A stretch of DNA of 64,000 nt from Glycomyces tritici (GTDB lineage Bacteria; Actinomycetota; Actinomycetes; Mycobacteriales; Micromonosporaceae), in contig NZ_JAUEMJ010000005.1 of assembly GCF_030403505.1 (NCBI RefSeq), positions 390,876-454,875 of the forward strand, read 5' to 3'. The stretch's first letter is position 1. The number at the start of each line of letters is the position of its first letter. Position numbers and translations under genes: made by a program. Below are positions 53,178 through 62,025 of the stretch, piece after piece. The notes under the pieces are model-generated. The model did not search any database. It was given only the letters and a program-made list of their open reading frames with translations, and was not told the origin of the DNA.

Positions 53178-54662
53178 ATGAACGCCGCTTCCTCGGTCCA
53201 CCCTCCGCCCCCGCGGGGGCGCTCCCTCCTCAGGCTCCTCCTCAGCATCGCGACCACCCTCGTCCTCGTGCCCGTGATCGCCCTCGCGAACGCGGCGCCC
53301 GCCGCCGCGGACACCAGCGGGTTCCGCGGCTTCAACTGGGCCATGCTGGGCGACAACTTCAACGAGGGCCCGCTCGTCCTCGACGGACTGAGCCAGTCCG
53401 ACAGCTACGACACCGTCCGCGCCAAGGCCGCCGCGGTGTACAGCGACATGGACGCCCTCATGGGCGCCAACACGATCCGGCTCCCCGTCAACACCCACAC
53501 CGTCGGCACGACCTGGTGGAACGCGTACTCCGCCACCATCGACGAGGCGACCGCCCGCGGCTTCAAGGTCATCCTCGCCTACTGGGAGGACGGTGCCGCC
53601 TCAGGCGGGCGGATCACCAACATGACCGCGTTCAACAACATGTGGAACACGGTGGTCGCCAAGTACGGCTCCAACAGCCTCGTCTACTTCGAGCCGATGA
53701 ACGAGCCGCACGGCTACAGCGCCGGCGACTGGGCGAACGTCGCCGCCGCCTGGGTCAGCTCCCGCCCCTCCGTTCCCAAGGGCCGCATCCTCATCGACGG
53801 CGCGGGCTACGGGCAGGACGTCAAGCCGCTGTGCGCCGACAGCCGCCTGAACGGCACGCTCCTCTCCTACCACCACTACGCCTTCTTCTACGGCGACCAC
53901 GACTACGCCTGGTGGGTGCAGAGCTTCAAGAACGGCGTCGGCAACTGCGCCTCCCGCACGGTGCTCACCGAGTACGGCTCGCCGATGGACAACGGCCTGA
54001 ACTACGCCGATTCGGCCAGCAGCCAGAACTTCGTCCGGTACCTGCGCGGCATCACCGACGCGCAGCGCGAGCTCGGCATGGGCTCGACCTACTGGCCCGC
54101 GCTGGGCGGCAAGTACACCGGCACCTCCGGCTACGACTGGTACTCCATGTTCGCCAAGAGCGGCAGTGGCACCGACCTCAACCTGACCATCCGCAACCGG
54201 TCCGGCGCCGACCGCATCCTCCACGGCTGGGGCGAGGGCCCCGGCGGCGGCCAGACCACCGACATCATCAGCCGCGTCTCCGGCAAGTGCGTCGACGTCC
54301 TGAGCGGCTCGACCGCGAACGCGGCCGAGATCATCCAGTACACCTGCCACGGCGGCACCAACCAGCAGTGGGAGCTGCGACCCGCCGCCGGCGGCTACGT
54401 CCAGCTCGTCTCGCAGTCCTCGGGCAAGTGCATCGACGTCAACGGCGCCTCGACGGCCAACGGCGCCAGGGCGATTCAGTACACCTGCGGCAGCGGCACC
54501 AACCAGCAGTGGCAGGTGCGGAATGTGACCGGCGGCTACGTCGAGCTCGTCGCCCGCCACTCGGGCAAGTGCCTCGAGGTCATCGGCGGCTCGACCGCGA
54601 ACAGCGCTCGCCTCCAGCAGAACACCTGCTCCGGCGGTACGCTCCAGCACTGGACCGTCTGA
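53178..54662 (+). CDS. Secreted GH5-type cellulase/mannanase with ricin-B lectin domain
   Basis: 494 aa from ATG 53178 (weak GAGATAGG upstream); an ATG at 53115 lies inside the operator. A long signal region ends near AAPAAAD. GH5 catalytic domain about residues 45-345: VYFEPMNEPHG has the acid/base Glu, LSYHHYAFF the barrel His, and VLTEYGSPMDNG the nucleophile. The C-terminal about 125 residues are a ricin-B/CBM13 trefoil with three QQW/QHW repeats, each ending after a Gly-Thr segment. Substrate beta-1,4-glucan or mannan; exact GH5 subfamily not determinable by eye. Confidence 0.88.
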   Translation: MNAASSVHPPPPRGRSLLRLLLSIATTLVLVPVIALANAAPAAADTSGFRGFNWAMLGDNFNEGPLVLDGLSQSDSYDTVRAKAAAVYSDMDALMGANTIRLPVNTHTVGTTWWNAYSATIDEATARGFKVILAYWEDGAASGGRITNMTAFNNMWNTVVAKYGSNSLVYFEPMNEPHGYSAGDWANVAAAWVSSRPSVPKGRILIDGAGYGQDVKPLCADSRLNGTLLSYHHYAFFYGDHDYAWWVQSFKNGVGNCASRTVLTEYGSPMDNGLNYADSASSQNFVRYLRGITDAQRELGMGSTYWPALGGKYTGTSGYDWYSMFAKSGSGTDLNLTIRNRSGADRILHGWGEGPGGGQTTDIISRVSGKCVDVLSGSTANAAEIIQYTCHGGTNQQWELRPAAGGYVQLVSQSSGKCIDVNGASTANGARAIQYTCGSGTNQQWQVRNVTGGYVELVARHSGKCLEVIGGSTANSARLQQNTCSGGTLQHWTV

Positions 54663-54673
54663 CCGAGCTCTCG

Positions 54674-54707
54674 CGCCCCGGGCGGCACACCCGCCGCCCG
54701 GGGCGCA
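54674..54707 (+). terminator. Terminator hairpin after the GH5-ricinB gene
   Basis: 13-bp arms GCGCCCCGGGCGG / CCGCCCGGGGCGC with an 8-nt loop, followed by ATTG. Confidence 0.7.
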
Positions 54708-54884
54708 TTGCGCCCCAGGCCCGGTTTTCGGCCGGACGATCCGCAGGAAATACGCCGATGAACGCCCTCGGCGTTGCCCGCCGGTCGAAAAGGGAATGAA
54801 CTCCACATGCAGGGACGAGCCGGTGCGCACACGGCGAGCCGGGGCATATAACTATGGGCAAGGATCTACCGAGAGGTGACCATC

Positions 54885-55544
54885 ATGTCCTCATTCAAGC
54901 GCACCGCGGTCGTCGTCGCATCGGCCGCCGCAGTGCTCCTCCCCGCGACCGCCGCCGCCGCGAACGACCCCGAGATCCCCGCCGAGGGCTGGGAGTACTC
55001 GGAACTGTGGGACGGTGTGAACGACAAGTACACCGCCGAGGCGAACGCCGAGATCGACGAGCTCCTCGCCGAGCAGTTCGAGGACTGGAGCTTCGACAAC
55101 TCGCTCCCCACCACCCGCCTCCAGAACTACTACATCGACGGCGCGAACGAGACGCCGGTGCAGCGCAAGTTCCGCACCGACTACTACGTCGACCAGACCG
55201 GCGAGGGCTTCGAGGTCGCCCTCTACCTGCCCGGCGGCATCGAGACCGGGGTCCAGGACCTCACCGGCGGCGCCGAGCTCGACATGCACTACCTCATCCA
55301 CTGCCGGGAGTCGGACACCGACTGCGGGGAGGAGGAGCTGGAAGACGGCTCCATCGTCGCCTGGACGACCGACGGGACCTACGTGGACGCCGCCGTGTTC
55401 CACACCGACGGCTCCGTCGCCACCGTCTGGTGGGGCCTCCCCGAGGACGGCCTCAACGTGACCACCGAGGACGTCATCGCCCTCGCCACCGAACTCGAGA
55501 CCGGCCCGGTGTGGGACGCCCTCGAAGCCGACGGCGACGCCTGA
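54885..55544 (+). CDS. Secreted acidic protein, function unknown
   Basis: 219 aa from ATG 54885, with GAGAGG eight bases upstream. The signal peptide ends near ATAAAA. The mature part is strongly acidic (about 25 percent Asp/Glu), with two cysteines (IHCRESDTDCGEEEL). No family recognised. A similar acidic composition is seen in the lipoprotein at 55604. Ends at a bidirectional hairpin. Confidence 0.65.
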   Translation: MSSFKRTAVVVASAAAVLLPATAAAANDPEIPAEGWEYSELWDGVNDKYTAEANAEIDELLAEQFEDWSFDNSLPTTRLQNYYIDGANETPVQRKFRTDYYVDQTGEGFEVALYLPGGIETGVQDLTGGAELDMHYLIHCRESDTDCGEEELEDGSIVAWTTDGTYVDAAVFHTDGSVATVWWGLPEDGLNVTTEDVIALATELETGPVWDALEADGDA

Positions 55545-55562
55545 TCGCCTCCTGGCACGACC

Positions 55563-55593
55563 GAACGGCCCCGCCTCCACGGCGGGGCCGTTC
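55563..55593. terminator. Bidirectional terminator-like hairpin
   Basis: 13-bp arms GAACGGCCCCGCC / GGCGGGGCCGTTC around TCCAC, between convergent genes. Confidence 0.7.
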
Positions 55594-55603
55594 GCCGTGC
55601 GCC

Positions 55604-56767
55604 CTATGCCTGGAGGTAGTCCTGGGCGTTGTCGAGGTGGCCCTGCATGGCGTCCCGCCAGGCGACCAGGTCGGTCTCGATCGGCAGGTACGCCTCGACG
55701 AGCATGGCGGCCCAGGCCTCCTCCACGGCGGTTCGCAGGCCGCTCTCCCGGCCGCAGGCGGCGAAGTCGACGGCCATGGCGCGCTCGAGCTCCAGCACGC
55801 CCATGAAGTCGGACGGGACCTCCTCGGGCGCGTCGGGCACCTCCAGGCCCTCCTCGCCGTACTCCTCGAAGTAAGCCGGGTCGTACATCGCGCCGAAGTA
55901 CTCCCACAACGGCGGGTAGAAGCTCTCGCCCAGCTCCCAGCCCTCGTACCCGTGGTCGATGAGGCAGCTCTCGAACGCGTCCGCCTCGTCCCGGACGGTC
56001 TCGAGCAGGGCGCCGTAGTCCTCGATCTCCTCGAGCGCGAACAGCGGGTTCGGCTCATGGGTCGCGGCGTACTCGCCGCTCTCCCCGCCGCCTTCCTCTT
56101 CGTCGTACGAGATCATGTAGGGCTCGCCGTACATGGTCTCGACCATCTTGAGCCAGCAGCCGCCGGGCGGGGCCTCGGGGTCGATCTCGGCGCCTTTGAC
56201 GTCGCTCATGATCGCGGGCGAGCCCGAGTAGGCCTCGATCCATTCGGCGTGGTACCCGTCGTCCTCGGCGTCCCATTCGCTCGTGTCCATCCCCGACTCC
56301 TCGGCGTCGAGGATGCCGAAGGCGGTCATCGCCTCGGGGGTCAGCAGCTCCGCGGCCAGGTCCTCGTTGCCGGGGTTGCGCACGAATTCGGCCCACACGC
56401 CGAAACCCCACTCCTCGGCGGCCTCGGCGGTCGGCACGGCCCTGAGCGGCGCGTTGGCGAGGTAGCCGCCCGCGGTGTACGCGGCGGTGTGCGACTCCTG
56501 GAACTCCATCGGGTCGTGGACGGAGAAGCCCTCGTCCTCCATGCAGCGCTTGGTGACACGGTGCTCGATCATGGTGAGCTCGTCGGAGACGGCATGGCTC
56601 TCGTTGACGAGCAGGTAGAGCCGCTCGGCCTCGGCGACGGCGTCGGGCCCCGGCTCCACGGTGCCGCCGACGGATTCGGGGGTCTCCTCGCCGCTGCAGG
56701 CCCCGGCGGCGAGCAGGCCGCAGACGACGGCGAGCGAGGTGAGCGCCCGGCCTGTTCTCAGTCGCAC
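55604..56767 (-). CDS. Putative lipoprotein, function unknown
   Basis: 387 aa. The signal peptide has a basic start, hydrophobic core and lipobox LAAGAC with the cysteine at residue 24, indicating a lipid-anchored extracellular protein. The mature chain is acidic and helical, with four further cysteines including KRCMEDEGF and FESCLIDHGYEG, and repeated short C...G patterns that suggest two related halves. No enzymatic motif. Divergent from the LLM oxidoreductase gene. Confidence 0.72.
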   Translation of the reverse strand: MRLRTGRALTSLAVVCGLLAAGACSGEETPESVGGTVEPGPDAVAEAERLYLLVNESHAVSDELTMIEHRVTKRCMEDEGFSVHDPMEFQESHTAAYTAGGYLANAPLRAVPTAEAAEEWGFGVWAEFVRNPGNEDLAAELLTPEAMTAFGILDAEESGMDTSEWDAEDDGYHAEWIEAYSGSPAIMSDVKGAEIDPEAPPGGCWLKMVETMYGEPYMISYDEEEGGGESGEYAATHEPNPLFALEEIEDYGALLETVRDEADAFESCLIDHGYEGWELGESFYPPLWEYFGAMYDPAYFEEYGEEGLEVPDAPEEVPSDFMGVLELERAMAVDFAACGRESGLRTAVEEAWAAMLVEAYLPIETDLVAWRDAMQGHLDNAQDYLQA

Positions 56768-56900
56768 TGGTCGTGGTCCTTTCGATCGGGATCGGTTGCG
56801 GGTAATACCGCCGCCGGAGCGCGGCGGTTGTCAGCGGCCCCGGTGTGAGCAGTGCCTCCCGCATTTCGGAATAGCGCTCGCCCCCGGACCGTTAAGGTAG

Positions 56901-56912
56901 ATGCAAACGCAT
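56901..56912. promoter_or_regulatory. Candidate MarR operator ATGC-AAAC-GCAT
   Basis: A perfect 4-bp inverted repeat with 4-nt centre (ATGCAAACGCAT) lies 40 bp before the LLM start, following TAAGGT as a possible -10 (56893-56898). It is the only clear dyad upstream of the LLM-MarR-FMN reductase operon. Confidence 0.4.
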
Positions 56913-56951
56913 GAAGATTGGACCGCCGCGGCGGGGAGAGCAGGGAATACC

Positions 56952-58103
56952 ATGCAGTTCGGTGTCTTCTCAGTCAGTGACATCACGCGCGACCCGGTCT
57001 CGGGGGAGACGCCGACCGAGGCCGAGCGGATCGACGGCATCCTCAAGATCGCCGTCAAGGCCGAAGAGGTCGGCCTCGACGTCTTCGCCATCGGCGAGCA
57101 CCACAACCCGCCGTTCTTCTCCTCCTCGCCCACCACGCTGCTCTCGCACATCGCCGCCCTCACCGAGCGGCTCATCGTCAGCACCGCGACCACCCTGATC
57201 ACCACGAACGACCCGGTGCGCATCGCCGAGGAGTACGCGATGCTCCAGCACCTCTCCAAGGGCCGCATGGACCTCATGCTCGGCCGCGGCAACACCGCCC
57301 CGGTCTACCCCTGGTTCGGCCAGGACATCCGCCAAGGCCTGCCGCTCGCGCTCGAGCACTACAACCTGCTGCACCGGCTGTGGCGCGAGGACGTCGTGGA
57401 CTGGGAGGGCGAGTTCCGCACCGCGCTCCAGGGCTTCACGTCCACGCCGCGCCCGCTCGACGACGTGCCGCCGTTCGTGTGGCACGGCTCGATCCGCACG
57501 CCCGAGATCGCCGAGCAGGCCGCGTTCTACGGCAACGGCTACTTCGCCAACCACATCTTCTGGCCCACCTCGCACTCCAAGCGCCTCGTCGACTTCTACC
57601 GCCAGCGCTTCGAGCACTACGGCCACGGCACCCGCAAGCAGGCCATCATCGGCCTCGGCGGCCACGCCTACATCGCGAAGCGCTCGCAGGACGCGGTGGA
57701 CGAGTTCCGCCCGTACTTCAACGAGGCCCCGGTCTACGGCCACGGCCCCTCGCTGGAGGAGTTCACCAAGGGCACCCCGCTCTCGGTCGGCAGCCCGCAG
57801 GAGGTCATCGACAAGACCCTGACCTTCCACGACGCGTTCGGCGACTACCAGCGCCAGATGTTCCTCATCGACCACGCCGGGATGCCGCTCAAGATGGTCC
57901 TCAACCAGCTCGACCTCCTCGGTGAAGAGGTCGTCCCGGTGCTGCGCAAGGAGCTCGCCGCCCGCCGCGACCCCGAGTCGGCCGACGCGCCCACGCACGC
58001 GGGCCTGGTGGCGGCCAAGTACGGCGACGGCCCGGCCCGCCAGCCGCGCCCGAACGCCAACCTCGGCGACAACACCGCCGGCGACATGCCTTACGAGAGC
58101 TGA
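56952..58103 (+). CDS. LLM-class flavin-dependent monooxygenase (luciferase-like)
   Basis: 383 aa from ATG 56952 (GGGGAGAGCAGGG upstream); the in-frame ATG at 56901 lies in the operator. Bacterial-luciferase-like barrel: FAIGEHHNPPFFSSSP, LSKGRMDLMLGRGN and a C-terminal QMFLIDHAGMPLKMV. The closest pattern is the CE1758-type FMN-dependent group. Acts on a small organic substrate using reduced flavin, which the FMN reductase two genes downstream can supply. Substrate unknown. Confidence 0.88.
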   Translation: MQFGVFSVSDITRDPVSGETPTEAERIDGILKIAVKAEEVGLDVFAIGEHHNPPFFSSSPTTLLSHIAALTERLIVSTATTLITTNDPVRIAEEYAMLQHLSKGRMDLMLGRGNTAPVYPWFGQDIRQGLPLALEHYNLLHRLWREDVVDWEGEFRTALQGFTSTPRPLDDVPPFVWHGSIRTPEIAEQAAFYGNGYFANHIFWPTSHSKRLVDFYRQRFEHYGHGTRKQAIIGLGGHAYIAKRSQDAVDEFRPYFNEAPVYGHGPSLEEFTKGTPLSVGSPQEVIDKTLTFHDAFGDYQRQMFLIDHAGMPLKMVLNQLDLLGEEVVPVLRKELAARRDPESADAPTHAGLVAAKYGDGPARQPRPNANLGDNTAGDMPYES

Positions 58104-58114
58104 AAGAGGCGACC

Positions 58115-58594
58115 ATGACCCGCAGCAGGAGCCGCCGCGCCAACGAGGCGTGGGAAGCGCTGCTCACCGCGCACGCCTCGCTCATGAAGCGGTTCGCCGC
58201 CGAGCCGATCTGGGGCGAGCTGTCGATGCGCGAGTACGACGTCCTCTACACGCTGTCCAAGCACGACGAGCCGCTGCGCCTGTTCGAACTGGGACGCGGC
58301 GTGCTGCTCAGCCAGCCCGCCCTGTCCCGGCTCGTCGACCGCCTCGCCGAGCGCGGTCTGATCGAGCGCGCGCCCGACCCCGAGGACGGGCGCGGCGTCC
58401 GCCTCGCCCTCACCGAGGCCGGCCGCGAGCGGCAGCGGCGCGTCGGCGGCCGCCACGCCGTCGACGTCGCCCGCGCCGTCACCGCCGCCCTCACCGATGA
58501 GGAGATCGCCTTGCTCGAATCCATCGGCCGCAAACTCGCCGCCCAAGGCGCGGCGACCCCCGCCCAACGCAACCGCCAGGAGGTTGTCCTGTGA
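58115..58594 (+). CDS. MarR family transcriptional regulator
   Basis: 159 aa, 11 bp after the LLM gene. Winged HTH: LRLFELGRGVLLSQPALSRL then RLAERGLIERAPDPEDGRGV, a full MarR pattern. Lies between the monooxygenase and FMN reductase genes and overlaps the latter (GTGA), so it is co-expressed with the enzymes it presumably controls. Confidence 0.92.
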   Translation: MTRSRSRRANEAWEALLTAHASLMKRFAAEPIWGELSMREYDVLYTLSKHDEPLRLFELGRGVLLSQPALSRLVDRLAERGLIERAPDPEDGRGVRLALTEAGRERQRRVGGRHAVDVARAVTAALTDEEIALLESIGRKLAAQGAATPAQRNRQEVVL

Positions 58595-59301
58595 CCGTCC
58601 AGCAGCGCCGAACCGAAGGCGCCCAACCGTTTCGACTGGTCGTCGTCAGCGGCGGCACGAGCGACCCGTCCTCGACGCGGATGCTCGCCGACCGCATCGC
58701 CGACCGCGTGCGCACCCTCGCCGAGGACCGCGGCGAGCAGGTCGCGACCGACGTGATCGACCTGCGCGAACTCGCCACCGAGATCACGACCGCGATCGTC
58801 TCGCAGCTCATGGGCCCCAAGATGACCCGTGCGATCGAACTGCTCGGCCGCGCCGACGCCGTCGTCGCCAGCGCCCCGGTCTACAAGGCCGCCCCCAGCG
58901 GCCTGTTCAGCTCCTTCTTCCACGTCCTCGACAACGACCTGCTCATCGCCAAACCGGTGGTGCTCGCCGCGACCGCCGGCACGGCCCGGCACGCGCTCGT
59001 CGTGGACGACCAGATGCGCTCGCTGTTCGCCTACCTGCGGACGATGACGGTGCCGACCTCGGTCTTCGCCGCCACCGAGGACTGGAACTCGAAGGAGCTG
59101 GGGGAGCGGATCACGCGCGCCGCGATCGAGCTCGTGCTGCTCATGGAGTCCGGCTTCGCCGAGCAGGTCCGCAGCGAGTCCTGGAAGCACTACCAGCACG
59201 AGTACGGCAGCGCGGGCGGCACGGAGCTCGACATCGACCTCAGCTCCGACCTCATGCGCCTGGCCACCGGCGGCTCGGCGAAACCGAACCGCAAGGCCTA
59301 G
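58591..59301 (+). CDS. NADPH-dependent FMN reductase (CE1759-type)
   Basis: 236 aa from GTG 58591, overlapping the MarR stop. Flavodoxin-like fold: LVVVSGGTSDPSSTRMLADR binds the FMN phosphate, and ASAPVYKAAPSGLFSSFF is the isoalloxazine loop typical of SsuE/CE1759 reductases. Provides FMNH2 to the LLM monooxygenase in the same operon, forming a two-component flavin monooxygenase. Confidence 0.9.
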   Translation: MTVQQRRTEGAQPFRLVVVSGGTSDPSSTRMLADRIADRVRTLAEDRGEQVATDVIDLRELATEITTAIVSQLMGPKMTRAIELLGRADAVVASAPVYKAAPSGLFSSFFHVLDNDLLIAKPVVLAATAGTARHALVVDDQMRSLFAYLRTMTVPTSVFAATEDWNSKELGERITRAAIELVLLMESGFAEQVRSESWKHYQHEYGSAGGTELDIDLSSDLMRLATGGSAKPNRKA

Positions 59302-59367
59302 CGGCCCCCCGTTCGCGGCTCCCGACCAGTACGTTGGAAGGGAGCCAACGAACACACTGGAGGCACG

Positions 59368-59592
59368 ATGGGCGACGGCGGCGACGGCGAACTGGTGGAC
59401 TACTCCGCCGCAGACCTCCCGGTCGAGTACGGCACGGAGGTCGCCGCGGTGGCGGCCGGCGCGCCCGGCGACGACTTCGACGACCTCGTCCTCCCCACGC
59501 CCTCGGACTTCGCGGCCGGCCGGCTCGAGTCCGAAGCAGAGGACCTCGCCACCATCACCTGGGTCGAGCCCGACACCCGCTCGGGGCCCTGA
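59368..59592 (+). CDS. Small acidic hypothetical protein
   Basis: 74 aa starting at ATG 59368 after GGAGGC. It is strongly acidic with no cysteine and no TM segment, and no family is recognised. Codon use is ordinary, and a GGAG precedes the start, so expression is likely. The gene stands alone between the FMN reductase and the mycothiol-type gene. Confidence 0.55.
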   Translation: MGDGGDGELVDYSAADLPVEYGTEVAAVAAGAPGDDFDDLVLPTPSDFAAGRLESEAEDLATITWVEPDTRSGP

Positions 59593-59688
59593 CGCGGCGG
59601 TGTCCTGACCCACTCGCGCGTCGCGGCCGATGAATCCCCGCCACCGGTGCAGTCTCAGTACCGGAGACCCGGGGAGAGGATTCGACCG

Positions 59689-60357
59689 ATGACCGAACAC
59701 GCGACCAGCAGGACCCGAACAGGACGCCGCGCCCGGCTGTGGCGCATGATCCATGCCGAGCGGGCGGCGCTGGCCGCCGACCTCGCCGGACTCGGCGAGG
59801 ACCGCTGGGCGACGCCGTCGCTGTGCGAGGGGCTGTCGGTGCGCGACGTCCTGGCGCACCTGACCTCCGGTGCGACGATCGGCTGGCCCCGGTGGATGGC
59901 CGGGGTCATCAAGTGCCGCTTCGACTTCGACGAGCAGCTGGTGATGCGCCTGCGGGAGCAGCTCGGCGTGGACCCGGCGGAGACGCTGGCGCGGTTCGAC
60001 CGGGCGGTCGCGAGCACGTCGAGCCCGATCCCGCTCAAGGCGGTGCTCGGCGAGTCGATCGTCCACGGCGAGGACATCCGCCGCCCGCTGGGCCTGTCCC
60101 GCACCTACCCCGTCGAGGCGATCACGCTCCTCGCCGAGTACTACCGCGGTTCGGACTTCGTGGTCGTCGCCAAGAAGCGCGTCCACGACCTTCGCCTCGC
60201 CGCCACGGACGGCCCGTTCGAGGCCGGCACCGGCCCGCTCGTGTCCGGCCCGACGGTGGCACTGGTCATGGCCATGACCGGCCGGGCCGCGTTCTGCGAC
60301 GACCTGGAAGGCGACGGCGTCCCGGTCCTGCGCGAACGCTGCTCGACCACGGGCTGA
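59689..60357 (+). CDS. DinB-fold maleylpyruvate isomerase-type (mycothiol-dependent) protein
   Basis: 222 aa from ATG 59689, with GGGGAGAGG upstream. Helical-bundle segments [30 protein letters not shown] and LGESIVHGEDIRRPLGL are those of the MDMPI/DinB_2 group; the His in AHLTSG, the Glu in GESIVHGED and the His in VHGED are candidate metal ligands. Members use mycothiol as thiol cofactor. The substrate is unknown. A hairpin follows the gene. Confidence 0.85.
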   Translation: MTEHATSRTRTGRRARLWRMIHAERAALAADLAGLGEDRWATPSLCEGLSVRDVLAHLTSGATIGWPRWMAGVIKCRFDFDEQLVMRLREQLGVDPAETLARFDRAVASTSSPIPLKAVLGESIVHGEDIRRPLGLSRTYPVEAITLLAEYYRGSDFVVVAKKRVHDLRLAATDGPFEAGTGPLVSGPTVALVMAMTGRAAFCDDLEGDGVPVLRERCSTTG

Positions 60358-60358
60358 A

Positions 60359-60384
60359 GCGCGGCGGCCTTGGAGCCGCCGCGC
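60359..60384. terminator. Terminator-like hairpin between convergent genes
   Basis: 10-bp arms GCGCGGCGGC / GCCGCCGCGC around CTTGGA. Confidence 0.6.
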
Positions 60385-60390
60385 CCGCTG

Positions 60391-61347
60391 CTACCTCGCC
60401 CGGTACGCGGCCACCGCCGCTTCCGTGTCGTCGCCGACCAGTTCGGCGTTGATCTGCGCCCCGGCCATCGCACCCGCCGCGGCTGCGGCGCCGACCTGGG
60501 CCATCAGGTCGGTCACGTTGCCCGCGACCCACACGCCGGGGACGTCGGTCCGGCCGAACGGGTCGGCCGGGACGTGCTCGCCCGCACCCGACGGGTGCTC
60601 GACCACGCCGAGGCCCAGGTCCTGCAGGAACCCGGCCCGGGCCTCCATCCGGGAGGCCGTGGCCAGCACGGTCCGCGCCACGAACTCGCCGCTCGCCAGC
60701 CGGACGCCGGTGATGCGCCCGTCCTCGGACTCGATGCGCTCGATCGCGCCGTCGACGATCCGGGTGCCGCGCGCCTGCAGCTTCTCGGCCTCTTCCGCGG
60801 GGAGGGCCAGCCGGTCGTTGGTGAACACGACCAGGTCGTCGGTCCACTGCCGGAACAGCAGCGCGCCGTGCATCGACATCGGGCCGGTCGCCACGATGCC
60901 GATGGGCTGGTCGCGGACCTCCCAGCCGTGGCAGTACGGGCAGTGGACCACGCCCGTGCCCCAGTGCTCGGCCAGGCCCGGGATGTCGGGCAGCCGGTCC
61001 GCCAGCCCTGTGGTGACGAGCAGCTTGCGGGCCTGCACTTCCCGGCCGTCGGCCAGCGCGACGGTGAAGCCCTCCGCGCTCGCCTTCGCCCCGGTGACGG
61101 ACCCGTCGACCACGTGGCCGCCGTACTGCCGCACCTCGCCGCGCCCGATCGCCAGCAGCTCGGACGGCGGCATGCCCTCGCGGCCGAGCAGGCCGTGGAT
61201 GCCCTCGGCCGGGGCGTTGCGCGGTTCGCCCGCGTCGATCACGGCCACCGACCGCCGCGCGCGGGCGAGCATGAGCGCGCCGTTCAGGCCCGCGGCCCCG
61301 CCGCCGATCACCACGGCGTCGTACCGTTCCTTCAGTTCATCGGTCAC
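60391..61347 (-). CDS. Thioredoxin-reductase-like FAD/NAD(P) oxidoreductase
   Basis: 318 aa from GTG 61347, eight bases after GGAGG; a GTG at 61356 is too close to that site. FAD-binding VVIGGGAAGLNGAL near residues 12-25, redox-active CPYC at 136-139 in VVHCPYCHGWE, and a C-terminal GVWVAGNVTD FAD segment. The pattern of HCPYCHGWE is typical of thioredoxin-reductase-like enzymes that act without thioredoxin, for example small-molecule disulphide or quinone reduction. Divergent from an XRE-cupin regulator. Confidence 0.9.
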   Translation of the reverse strand: MTDELKERYDAVVIGGGAAGLNGALMLARARRSVAVIDAGEPRNAPAEGIHGLLGREGMPPSELLAIGRGEVRQYGGHVVDGSVTGAKASAEGFTVALADGREVQARKLLVTTGLADRLPDIPGLAEHWGTGVVHCPYCHGWEVRDQPIGIVATGPMSMHGALLFRQWTDDLVVFTNDRLALPAEEAEKLQARGTRIVDGAIERIESEDGRITGVRLASGEFVARTVLATASRMEARAGFLQDLGLGVVEHPSGAGEHVPADPFGRTDVPGVWVAGNVTDLMAQVGAAAAAGAMAGAQINAELVGDDTEAAVAAYRAR

Positions 61348-61389
61348 TGCGACCACCTCCGGCCCCCAAGGTAGATACGCTCGCCCGAA

Positions 61390-61421
61390 ACTGGCAAACT
61401 TTCTTGCCGTTCTGGCAAACT
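61390..61421. promoter_or_regulatory. Alternating TTGCC half-sites between the oxidoreductase and XRE-cupin genes
   Basis: CTGGCAAACT occurs at 61391-61400 and 61412-61421 as a direct repeat (period 21), with the reverse TTGCC (61404-61408) between them. GGCAA-N6-TTGCC and TTGCC-N5-GGCAA are both formed. This pattern suits binding of an XRE dimer to two adjacent sites, covering both divergent promoters. Confidence 0.5.
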
Positions 61422-61427
61422 GGGGCC

Positions 61428-62015
61428 ATGGACGACGACATGGACCAGACGCTCGGCGCGGTCGGCCCGCGCCTGCGGGCGCTGCGCAAGGAGCGCGAGG
61501 CGACCCTCGCGGACCTCTCGGAGCAGACCGGGATCTCCGTGAGCACCCTCTCCAGGCTGGAGTCCGGCGCCCGCAAGCCGACGCTGGAACTCCTGCTGCC
61601 CTTGGCGAAAGCCCACGGGGTCACGCTCGACGACCTCGTGGACGCCCCGCCCACGGGCGACCCGCGCATCCACATGCGACCGGTCACCCGCCACGGCATG
61701 ATCCACCTGCCGCTCACCCGCCGCCCCGGCGGCATCCAGGCCTACAAGCTCATCATCCCCGGCGGCAACAAGAGCGAGCCGACCCCGCAGGTCCACGAGG
61801 GGTACGAGTGGATGTACGTCCTCAACGGCAACCTGCGGGTCGTCCTCGGCGACCACGACTTCGTGATGAAGCCCGGCGAGGCCGCCGAGTTCGACACGCG
61901 CACCCCGCACTGGTTCGGCAACGCCGACGAGCGGTCCGTGGAGTTCCTCAGCCTCTTCGGCAGCCAGGGCGAACGGGCCCACCTGCGCGCCAAGCCCAAA
62001 GCCGAGCGCGGGTGA
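61428..62015 (+). CDS. XRE-family regulator with C-terminal cupin domain
   Basis: 195 aa from ATG 61428; no Shine-Dalgarno is seen and the operators end just before it, so the mRNA may be leaderless. HTH about residues 12-65 (LADLSEQTGISVSTLSRLES). Cupin about 100-185 (PQVHEGYEWMYVLNGNLRVV and FDTRTPHWFGN). XRE-cupin proteins usually sense a small metabolite in the cupin and repress a neighbouring catabolic or resistance gene; here the divergent oxidoreductase is the obvious target. Confidence 0.9.
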   Translation: MDDDMDQTLGAVGPRLRALRKEREATLADLSEQTGISVSTLSRLESGARKPTLELLLPLAKAHGVTLDDLVDAPPTGDPRIHMRPVTRHGMIHLPLTRRPGGIQAYKLIIPGGNKSEPTPQVHEGYEWMYVLNGNLRVVLGDHDFVMKPGEAAEFDTRTPHWFGNADERSVEFLSLFGSQGERAHLRAKPKAERG

Positions 62016-62025
62016 GCGCCGCGGG

